NCBI GenBank assembly: GCA_019925095.2 | Contig: CM034395.1 | Coordinates: 14,105,213-14,169,212, forward strand | Direction of reading: 5' to 3' | Source of the DNA: Dendrolimus kikuchii | Lineage: Eukaryota; Arthropoda; Insecta; Lepidoptera; Lasiocampidae | Length of the DNA: 64,000 nucleotides | Shown here: piece after piece, positions 1-11,900 of the stretch | How positions within the stretch are numbered: the first letter of the stretch is position 1 | How the letters are laid out: the number at the start of each line of letters is the position of its first letter | Made by a program: the position numbers and the translations under genes | The notes under the pieces: generated by a model | The model's database searches: none | Told to the model about the DNA's origin: nothing | Seen by the model: the letters and a program-made list of their open reading frames with translations, nothing else

Positions 1-3000
1 AGAATATCTTCCAAAAACAGTCGAACTCTTAAATTAATGACATCAAGGAGGCCAAAATCAATATCTCCACTAAGACACGATGAAAGCCTCTCCAGAACCA
101 ATTTTGATGTCCTTAAAAATAAAATCAGTCATAAACTGACCAGACAAAATACACACATCATATCTAAAACTGAGACTAGGGGTGGTTTAAACTCAAAACC
201 AATTACAAGTAGAGTAATGTCTACTTCAGCGCCACCATCATTTAATAGAAAAGGTGTATCGATCACATGTTCAAAAATAGCACCAAAAAATACGAATGTA
301 GACATTAGAACAATACCTGCGTCATCAGGTTTCAGTTCATCTAGAAGAACTCTACCAATAGAGTACTCTAATTCAATTCTTACTAAATACGGACAGCCAC
401 AATCGTCAGTTATTATAAAAGGTGGTGTTGGAAAAAGAACACCGATAACAAATATTTTGGACAAAATGACTTCAATAGATAAACTGTGGAGCGCCGAAAA
501 GCGAAATGAACGTATAGACACCACTAAATTTAACAAGATTTCGGCTAAAAGTAACAGTCATAATACAACTAAAACAAATACAGTGAAAATTTCCGGGAGT
601 ACTGCTGGAAAACTTCCAATACCCACGCATAAAAGCAGAGACATGATCCGGACGTCAGAAAAAATTCAAAAATTGAAAATTATAAATCATACAAAATCTA
701 ACTCCTATATAGCAAAAAATGAAATAAAAACCCCGAGCCCACTTTACATTCAGCCAAGCATAAGTAAATCCTCTAGTAATATTCCTTCAAACTTCAAAAA
801 GCAAGGCCAAGTAAAGACAGCTGTTGTTACTAATTTAAAGAAGAAGAAATCATTAGAGAGCGTTGTAATTCGACCTCGTAGTATCCCTTGTCATGAAGCA
901 TGCAGTAAAAAATCAAAAGATATAAACAATAATGGTAAAAAGCCTACCAAAACAAAATTCATAAAAAAAACATCTGCACCATCTTTCAAATTACGTAATA
1001 ATTCAGAGTCTGATAGCCAATTTGGTGATACTTTAAACGAGACATCGACTTTCGGATCATATGAAAATGTAAACAATAAATTACTTAACGCTAAAGAAAT
1101 TAAAAAATTTCATGACGCTGTTGTATCAAATTCTTTTTTTCAACACCTACTTTTAGGACCTTCTTGTTGTCCAATAGTAACGTATCCTTTAATAGAACAC
1201 AATACAACAGTGCTACAAAAAGCCAAAATGTTTCAATCGCTTCCACAAGAAAGCCATTCTCCCAAATCCTTAAACACATATTTAATACATAGAAAACCAG
1301 TCTCTCTTTCTCGTTTCAAAATGTGGGATAGGTACCCGAGTCCAACGGTAAGCCAACCCCATAGATCCATTTCATGGCCAGGAAGAATGCACGGGGAAAT
1401 AAAAAAAATGGATAGTTTAATTAAAGGCAGTGAATTCGGTTCAACTTCTTCACTAACATCTATTAGAAGTAAGAGTGAACCACCAATAAGCAAAATTTAT
1501 TTTTCCCAAACATCACGTCCTAAATCACCTACTGTATTATTTCATAAGAAGACAGCTGATTCTCCTTCCAGGGAATCAATATCCCCTTCAAAATTGATAT
1601 ATACTGAAAGTATACGCCCAAATTCTCCAAAAGTCCTTCATAATATTACTAAGTCTCGAAAATGTAAAACGAAATCACCTTTACTGTCAACGGACACAAA
1701 TAAATCAATATGCGAAACTTTAGTTAGTCCTGTTACATCTCAAAATATACCAAGCAAACAATTAACTTCTATTGAAAATTATCCTTCGACAATATTCTTT
1801 TCTGAGACGTCAAGGCCAGTATCTCCAAGAATTATTAAAATACCAAAATCACCTGTTGATCTTAGTAGAAGTAATTCAACGTCACCTGTGTCGTTAAGGT
1901 CTCCATCATATCGCCGTATACATAATGCTAGACTTCAGAGTAGTAAAAATACTACCGTAAATATGACAAACAACCTATTACGCGCTCACAGCACTGGAAA
2001 TTCGGAGAAGAAAAGTGGTAAATATAATTTTCCCTTGAAAACAAAAAGTGATTCTAATTTACATGATCCAGATTATGATGAATATATGCATGATATACAA
2101 AATACATCAACACGTTCTGAACGGTTTAGAGAACTGAATAGGTATTATACTTATTTAGAAAGAGTTGCAGAATTAGAAAAAACGACATCGACTAGTGATT
2201 TACGTCATAGAAAAAAAGATGAAGAAATAATTGATTTTGATCGTTGGAAAAAAATAAGAGCAATAGAAAGAGCAGAAGAAGAATTAAATAATCTGTACAA
2301 AAAATTAAAAATGGCTCAATCTGAAAAAGATGTTTTATTTTATCCACGAGATTTGAATGACTTTAGATGGAGTTATAATAGAGAAAGAGGCTTACGAATC
2401 AAAGAAAAATCTGTGGAAAATTTAAAAGATCAGTTTCAACATAGGTCACATGAAGATTTAGACCAAATTCCTTTTAAGGACACATATAAACCTCTGTGGC
2501 GAGGAACTACTGTTGCAGAAACTGCATATATCATAAACAAAAAAAACGAAAGTGACAAAAACGAGTCACGGCAATTTATAAAACCTACCGTCATGTTACA
2601 ACAAGATTCGTCTTTAAGTGAGTTGAGAAAAAAGCTTGGATTGGGAAGTAGATTATGGAGCAGTTTGTCTTTGGATCAAGTAAACGCTTTAAAAAACCAG
2701 TTGAATGCTATTTATAGCAAAGAATTAGTATCAAAATCAGACAAAGAATGTGACAACTATACTATTGATATAAAAAATGATAAAGATATCGAAAGACCAT
2801 TATTGCATGTTAGATGTAATTCACTTATTAATTCCTCATATGGTTCCGAAAATAAAATATCAATGAACTTGAGTAGGTCCGAATCTATCGCTGCAATATC
2901 ATGTCCTATAACCTCGGTTAAAGAATTAAAAAACAACGTTAATAAAATACAAATGAGTCTGAGTGAAAACGAAAAACGAAAAATGTCACAAACATTAAGT

Positions 3001-4459
3001 AAAGAATTATTGGATAAAATAAACAAATTCGATAATTCAACTTCACTGACATTAAAACAAGAAATTGAGAATATTCAAAATAAGAATGAAAATTTAGAAT
3101 TAAAAGTTGACAATTCTGTAGTATTAAAAACTAGCATTGGGATCGATACACCTATAAAGACTGAAACAACTGATAGAAAAAGACACATAGTTTATTCGAA
3201 TGAGGCACCAGTAAAAATTGAAGCCACTTCACATTCCTCTGCTAGTGAAACTGAGACTGCCAGTTCCGATATTTCAAACAAAACTGTCATATACCGTGGG
3301 CCTAGTAACGAAATTAAGAGCAAAGTTGAATACTTTGAGTCGGTAAATAATAAAAAAGATCATACAAAAGTTATATATCACGCGCGAGAAAATTCGGATG
3401 AAAAAGAAGTTAAAAAGGATTCTTTAACATGTAAAAGCAAATCAAAACCCAATATGCATAAAGATGATAACCAAATAAATCAAATTACTCAATCACAGTC
3501 ATGCACAAATTTTAAAGAACTTTTTGGAGAATCGGAGAAGAATAAGTTCTTATCGCTTCCATTTAAAATTGAAACACGATCTAGATCCACATCACCTCAC
3601 TCGGAAATTTACGCTACCGGTCGACGAACTCCAGACACGCAACGATTTTCCAGTGATGACACAATTTGGCGTAGTAGAAGCCCGTCGCCTGACCCAGAAC
3701 GATATTGGCGCGCCTACCTCAACTTAGCGCGTGCGGGAGAGGTACGCCGACTAGCAAGACGCTTTGATGCCCCCTCTGCGGCCGGTGCTGTATTACGCCG
3801 ATATCGTAGCGATCCTGAAATCGCTCGAAATGTTCTTAATAAAAATTGGCCTTCATTTGAAATACTAACTTCGCAACGCGAGAGAAGTAGGGCCATGCTA
3901 CCGGTTGCCCGCGTTCCTCTTCGACCAACAAATCGCTTCATGCCACATATTGATATAATATCGAAGTTAGCAGCTCTACGAAGACGTAAAGCCCCACGGT
4001 CTAGATCTGCCGAGGAAGCTTTAGAATGTCGTCAAGGAGAAGTTGAAAGAATACGGCGCAGGTTTGAAACTATGTCCCTTCTCGGACAAATATATGCCTC
4101 TGCTCCAGACGTGAGTGAACTTCATGATATTGCCCCTTACTTAGCTGGATCTTGGATTGCACATCGTTATCCGAAACAAAGTGACAATAATCGGTCCATC
4201 AAAGATCCATCTAAATTAGTGCGAGGTCGAATTTCGCCGATCAGAAAAGAAACAAAAATGGTGACTCCCAAACAGGCTGCAAAACTTAATTCTATTTTGA
4301 AAAGTGATACATTCTCTAAACAAAGTTTTGATCCATCTGCACACCGACCTGTCAGCCGGTACGAGCCTCCACGCGCCCCGCCACGCCCTCCGCCGGCTTC
4401 GTGGCCCCAACGCCTTTCGCCCTTCGTTACGTCGTCTCGTCATACGGTCACATTTCAAG
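1..4459 (+). CDS. CAP: CAP long-isoform giant exon (5' partial)
   Basis: One reading frame runs from base 1, with no stop before the Met at 37, to a donor after 4459 (CAAG|GTAGAT), leaving one base of a split codon. The frame stays open past the donor to 4617, but that tail turns hydrophobic and unrelated, so I treat it as intron. The protein is basic, Ser/Lys/Asn-rich and mostly disordered. A motif I-[YF]-[FT]-[ST]-x-[TS]-x-RPxSP recurs at about residues 487, 522 and 587 (counted from Met 37). Charged, likely helical segments lie near residues 690-770. A block near 867-890 contains [18 protein letters not shown] conserved-looking block near 1212 reads [15 protein letters not shown] proline run ([10 protein letters not shown]) sits near 1441, a plausible SH3 ligand. 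Function of these blocks is unknown to me. The exon probably continues, or is preceded by others, to the left. Confidence 0.88.
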
Positions 4460-7400
4460 GTAGATGTTTCATTTTGGAGTTAGAAATGCATGATTCTGCA
4501 TTAAAGATATTAATATTGATGTTCGTTATAAACATTTTAAAATTCGCAACAAACTTTCTAAAAAATTTTTTTACAAATAAGGCTGTGTTTGACCGTTATC
4601 TTGATAATAAATCTTAATAACGAAGATCAATGTTCATGTCGGGATATCATTCATATTTTTTTGTTTTTCAGTAGAGCCTTTTTTTTATTATATTTTATTA
4701 TACTGATAGAAAACGATTCACCACCGGAGCCGCCACTCAGAGCCTCACTTGGAAGCTATTCAGACACAGGCGAGTATTTATTGTTTTGTCTATAACGTTA
4801 CTATGAACCCGTTATTCTGAATCTACGACCGATTATAACAACAATAATTATAGGCGTTGACATCTAGAAAATTAATGCTACAAAATTTAGCCTACTTTTA
4901 CGATTAGATAACATTTTTCTTAGCTTCCGATCACTCATCCGTCTCTCGTGGTGAGAGCTTACGCGTGTTTCACTAATATCTTCATGTCTCATCTGTGCGA
5001 ATAATATAAAACAATAGCCTTTGTTTAAAATAATCGACCTATCATCTCAAGTTATACCTGGCAGCAGAAGTGAATACACGTGTACGTGTGAATTAATAAA
5101 ATATCAAATTAATATAGTTAAATGCGTGCTGCACTTGACGATTTTTCTAGAATATTTTATACATATTCATTTTATGTTGCTTTTCGATTGCTCGATGTGA
5201 ATTCATTCATATCTCTGTCATAAGTCGCTCATTGCCCATGATTTGCGTCATTCGTAGTGATTGGATAAACAAAACTGGTCGGTTCAGTTTTTTCGACTGT
5301 AAATAGTCGATCTAACTTTTTATCCACATGCAGTATCGTTGTTACTCGCGGAATAATACAGAAATTATAAATATAGTGTTCTTTGTTCCACTGAAAATTA
5401 ATATCGACATGGTGTGTTATCAAATTTATTCACTGATAACCGATATCTATTTATCATGATAACTAGTGTTAGTGAATCCACGGTGGATGTGAAAAGTGTT
5501 TAAATATTCTTAAAGCGTAGTGAAAAAAATGAACCAAAATTACAAAAGCGATCAAAAATTACGAAATCGTGTTTCTGAAAGTGATATTTTATACGAAGAC
5601 GATGGATTTTTTAGTGACATTCCCCTGTCTGGTTCTTTATCAAGATCGATGTTAGCATTAAACAAATATGTCAAGAAAAACTTACTATACGACGATAAAG
5701 AAGAAGTTGATGAAGATGGAGCATATTTTTCTAAAGAAAGTAGTCCTAATGATTCCGTTACCAAATATGACTCGGACAGTGTAAAAAGTAATGACTCTTC
5801 AGAAAGAACAGAGAAAATATCTAATGAGGCTAATGCGGAAATAAAGCATACTTCAGTGTTTACTGCTAAAGCTGTTAGTGAACCCGTCACACAAATCATA
5901 AATGTAACGGAGCAAACTGATGATTATAAATCAATGCTATTACGAGACTCATCAGATGACGGCAGAACTACGGTTTCAACGGTATATATCAAATACACTA
6001 ATAACACTGACAGACCTGATAGTGCAGCCACAAAATCCACTGCGTCACTTGATAATATAATTATTAGTAGTGACCCCAATTATCAATGCGAGGCGGAAAA
6101 GGTCGTTCTACGAGAAAAATTTAATGACTTCAATTTAAAAACAAATCGCCACACTTTACATGAATTTTCCGAATGGGGAAATAGGACTAACATTTACCCT
6201 GATGTTTATGCACCGTTGCCATACAGTGAGTATATATTCTTTCCAAAGTTGTTCTAAGAAATATTTTTTCATTTTATTACGGCTGCTAAAAAAGTAGTGT
6301 AAGGTATCGTTGTTATAACTTGTTGAAAAGAATTTCGACAGTTATATCACAATGAGCACATTGTAAGTTTATACTTGATACGTAGGTACAATTTGTACAA
6401 CTATAATTGGAATGTTTCGTGTACAATTGATATCTTTAATTTTACTGTTACTGTTATTTATGTACCAGAGCTTTATACGCGGCTTCTTTTGCGTAAATTT
6501 CAGATCTAGATCTTATAAAAACAAAATCTTTTCGCAACATACAAGTACCCTATGTTTGTCCCGTTAGCATAAGTACAAATATACTAAATCATAATTTAAC
6601 AAAATTAGCGTTTTACGCGTACATGTATCGTAATATTTTATACACATTATTACCTCAGAAAAAAACGATTTTCTCCTAAATTAAAAATATGTATTATTAA
6701 AATAATTACCTTTTTCGATCAATTAAAAAAAATAAGATAGAAGATATTCTCAATTAACAATACAACAACAACAATAACATTAACATTAACATTAATTAGG
6801 AATGTTTCTGTTTTTATTTTTTCAACTTTTAGCTTTGTCATTTTATGCACAAAACCTAGCCTAATAATAGCCCGAGCCCTATAAATAAATTCAGAGTTGA
6901 GTATGTGACACATATTACAATAAATTCTATAACAATGGTTACGTAAACGAGCGGGCGTTAAAATACCTTGCTGTCGTTTTACTTTTAAAGTAGTATTGTA
7001 TGAAAATATTAATACTCTTTAATTATTACTTTACTCTTCAATTATACAATTATTCTCCAATAATTAATACTCTTTTGATTCGGTAAAGAAATGACGTACA
7101 AAATATAAGCGTCTTAGGCGTTTTGGAAATTGGTTTGACTCTTAAGCTTCTGCATAAATATTTCTGAGTGTAACTGAAATATCCGGTGTGCGACTTTGAA
7201 AACAATGAAATGAGTCATTTTGGAAGCATTTATGAAGTCTCATCAAGAAAAGAAGCATGTTTACAAACAAGATGTTGTTAGGAAGGAAAACGCGTCCGCG
7301 CTCCAAGCGAAAGTAATGCTCACTGAATTACGACTTCTGGCGGGAGTCTGAGAGATGAAGTTGGGGTATCGGGCCAAATCGAAAGTGTACAAGTGTATCT

Positions 7401-8840
7401 GATCTGATCTATCGTGACTGGCCGTCAACGACAGTCGTGTTGCTGTGCGGTGAAAAAAACGTAGTGAAGAAGCCAAGACATCAATAAATAGTGTTATTTG
7501 TTTTGGACTGTTAGATGAGTGACAACTGAAATGGGCATTCTGAAGCAAATAAAGAAGATGACCGCGCAGGGTTTGTTTTTCTTGTGATATTTTTATAACA
7601 GCCTGCTTTATAACTGTTGTATCAAAGTATTCCTGATTATAATTGTGAAAAAAGAAAAACTTCAAATATTCATGAATTATAGTTATTTTTCAATTATTCA
7701 CCCGTTTAGAAAACTTAATTATATTATTTAAATTACATGTAACAATATGCAATATCGTATAATTTTATAACCTTTTATCAAATTTGCAGCGAGTGCAGTT
7801 TGTTCATAAATATAGCTTTTAGCGAAAAAAGTATTTCCAACTACTGTAACTAAGTGATGTACGTCTGGGGTTTCGTCACAAAATATAACTCTTTTAAAAG
7901 GACTTGTTTAACTTATCAATGTTAGTGAAATATGCGCTGCTCGAGTCGTAAAAAACACTCGCTAATTTTTCAATAAATCTGTGGATAATTCTAAAACAAT
8001 TAACGACGGCTTAACTTAATAACACAATGTTTAAAAATACATACTTTGTTCGGAGATATGGGATATTTTCGATTACACGCTGTTTTTAAATTTTTGTAGC
8101 AACACGGCGGAAACAATAAGCTTACTTCCTTAATACAGAACTCTTGAGTATTCAGTCCAACACACACTTGGCCGTTTTATAAGTTCGTAATAATAATCGT
8201 AAACACATTGTATATCCCAAGCAAACAATTTACGTTTGTGCTACGAGAATATATAATGGTCTTCTCTAGGGGCGATCCCAATCAAATAGCGGAAAGTTCT
8301 TTTACAAAATTTACCATGCTAGAAATAGAAGTCGGGACCTTTGCGTCCCAGTGAAGTAGACCAACAATGGCTTAACTTAGTCTTATGGCCGGATCCCGTA
8401 TGTTACTATTCACCTACTTGCTTTAGTATCAGTAAAATTTAACATTACTTGTATGGAACTTATGTCAAATTGTAACCGATAGCAAGGCAAACGAAAGGTT
8501 AATAAGATATAAGAACCGGCCATTTGGGCATTTTCTAAGAAAATGTGTTCCTTAATTTCAAATTAAACAGATCAATTCCGTTGTTGCGATATGCTTGATT
8601 GAGGTTACGAAATACCGACGTTAGGAGGTCGTACAATGTGGCACTGTAACTAAATATTGCTTAGCAATATTGCAGGTAACTTGATCAACGTCCGAAATAC
8701 TATATTCGAATACCAAAATATATTTTACGGGTTGTCTGGAAGAGATAGCTTCTTAGTGATAAGACCTACCATTGTGCACATTTAGAATAGGTTTACGCTA
8801 TATGTTTTTCTGTGTTTTCTGTAATGGTGTACAATAAAGT

Positions 8841-8905
<65 letters not shown>

Positions 8906-11900
8906 AATTTAACTTTATTCTGACAATGTTTATTCGACTTGTAAGGAGTATTTATATATTACTAAAGGTCCCGGCATACGTTGTCCTGCTCTGAAAAATA
9001 TGAAAATCTAGGACCCGATCCTAGCGCCTCCTACCGTTTCCAATTGTAAATCTAAATAATCGGGGACTCACTCAAACACATACAAAAAATGTTATCAAAA
9101 TCCATAAAGTTGTTCTTAAGTTAGTAGTACATACATTTCTACGATTCATTTTTATTTATATAGTTATGTAGACCGATAGCACTTTATTGCTCACCAAAAT
9201 TAATAAACACAAAAATGTACTAGTTTTTAATACAATATTTAGGCAAAGCAATGGGCGGCCTCATCAGGCGATTCTTTAATTCAGCCCAACTAAGGGCTCA
9301 AACGCAGTAAGCGGCTAATCGCAACCTAAAAGATATTCATATATAATCTGGGAATGTAGGATTTTTAAATATATTATACATACTCAAACTTTTCTTCTAT
9401 ACAAGTTATTCAGCGTTAGATAGTTATTGTATTGGAATTATTCTTTGAATTATAGTTTCTGTAAATATGTGTTAGCAGAAAATCTTTCATTTTAAATTTC
9501 ATTTAAATATTAATTTCAAATACACTGAATTCGTGTTGTAAAGTGAAACACATCTCGGGCTCTAAAAGTAAATATTCTATATAAAATTATTTTTAACGGT
9601 ATTCATATCCGTATTAGCCAATTCCAATAACAGCTAGCAAAGCAACTAAAATTACTTTCCCAGAACTAATCTAGGTCTAATCTTAGCTCACCAACCTAGT
9701 TGATACAGGAAACTAAATGTCGTGAACACCTCTCCACAGTGCGTTACAAACAGCCAAAAACTGAGCAAATAAAATTCCGTTGGTGTACAAATTACAAGGC
9801 AACTATTCGCGCTGAGAGTTACCTGTGGTTTGTTGTTTGCGTTTTTCGTATAACATAAGGTGTGGAGTCCCACGAAAATGCCAATGGTGATTGTAATCTT
9901 ATCTTTGTGTACCTGTGTATGTTGCAAACGCGTGCCTAGAATAATTACACCGAGAAAGCCAACGACAGTATCAACATTTGTACTTTTGTATTCAGTAGGG
10001 CTTTCGATATTTTATATAACTAAAGACGCTTTCGAAAACACCTACGAATACTAAGTTAAAGGGATTTTTGTATTCTTTAACCAAATACGATGTTATAAAT
10101 GGCTGAACATAAATTTATTTGCAACACGATATGTCAATATATTAATCAAGAGGCTATTTGTTAGGATTTGATATTAAAACTGGAATGTTTATAAATTCGT
10201 TGTCAATTCGTTTGTCTGTTTATCTACTTCATCATCGTTTTTTTTTAATATTATTAATTCTATTACTACCTCAGTGCAGCGTAGAGGGTCCAAGTTCGAT
10301 TCCTGACATGGTAAGTGGTCGTGGTCCTCATGACAGGGGTGGTGGCAAGCTTCACAATTCGTCGCCATTCCTCTCGCACTGTAGCTTTCCTCGTGCATTC
10401 GTGAAGTGGGCCATTTAGTGCGGATTTGATTTGGTCGGTCCAGCGCATTGGTGATCTACCGCGCGCCCTCGTGCCCTCCACTTTGCCCTGGACCACGAGT
10501 CGCTCCACCGACGTGTCCTCTCGTCGTGTATCAGCCCCAGAGTGGTTACACAAGCGTAACTTGTTTAGGTTGGGGATATATTAGTGTGTGTTTGTCTGCC
10601 GATTATTACGATTAGCATATATCGATGAAAATTGGTAATATGGTATCTTCATTCCGGGAATACAATAGTTGAGCGAAATTGCAGAAAATCTAATAATTAG
10701 ATATTTTATTTTTTTAAAGTCTCCATAGACTTACAATAATTCAGAAACATGTTGTCTTTTTCAAGTTTATTTTCAAAACAGACCATACAAATTAAGTACC
10801 CCGCATTTTTTAAATTATGGGGTGGACAATTTTATAATAATCCAACATAGAATTTAAAAAAATATATTTAACAAAACTTAGTTTCATCAAAACTGTGGGC
10901 TAATTTTTGAGATAATGATGTTTTCGAATAAACTGTTTAAGGGCTTATGTTAGTAAAAACAATGAACTTTCTTTATCACGAAAAAAACCCTCCATTGTAT
11001 AATGACAACTTCACAGGTGTTTTAATTGGTTCCTAATTTTAAAACATTGTTTTTTTTAATAAATTATATTTTAGAGTGCTAAATAAAATTCTAACCCAAG
11101 TTGCAAAAAAAAGACAATGTATTTCGTAATGAGCTTGGGAACATAAAGTCAAGATTGATGGTATTACATGTATTTACATAATCGACACCTACCGAAATTC
11201 GTCTACTATCTTGTTACGACATTGATGGCATCGCCACGCTATTCTTATGCTTTCTCTTTAAGCACCAATCTTCAGTCAATCAATTACTATCTAAGGTAAT
11301 TTGTAGTTCTTTGTAAAGTTTTCTTAATTATTATTATTACTAAGCAGTGTTCATTTCCGGTAGTGGTTAATCAATTATTGATAGATTAGCAACGTGGAAC
11401 TCGGAAAGCTTATCGTGCGACATGCGATGTTATGTAGGTACCTACATTTCATCGTGAGTTTAGTAGGTTTGAAATATTAACCTAATTATGTATATATTTT
11501 GTATTACATCCGTAAATTCACATTCAATTACGTCACCATAACTATGAAGATAGTTTTAACGAAGAATAGGAAAATTACGTTAAAAATTATCACATACATA
11601 ACAAACGTGTTTTAACGGTTATAACATATTTTATAGTAATGCAACTTATCAATAATTTTAGTATTACGTTAATTAAATAACAAGGCAATACCGCAATAGG
11701 TTACCACTGTAATAATTTCATAGATAAACTTTGACCTTAATATACACTAAGGTCACGTTCTTCCGAGGTCGTAGCAGAATAATAGCTAAATTTATACTAC
11801 TAGCATTATTTATTAATTTTTGTGAGCTGACCAGGTAATAAGGTTTAAACAAATTATAAGACAGTAACTATATGGTCACTTAAAAACGTCTCACATAATA

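Noticed and set aside
3714..3941. Minus-strand ORFs across the giant CAP exon
   Set aside because: Antisense shadows of a real exon; no conserved protein features.
4460..4617. Read-through end of the giant CAP exon
   Set aside because: The open frame continues past a good donor but becomes hydrophobic and unlike the preceding protein; phase agreement supports the splice at 4459.
9860..10054. 64-codon hydrophobic ORF (and the antisense 79-codon ORF at 9688-9927)
   Set aside because: Two possible membrane segments but no known family, no splice or promoter support, and overlapping open frames on both strands of AT-rich DNA.
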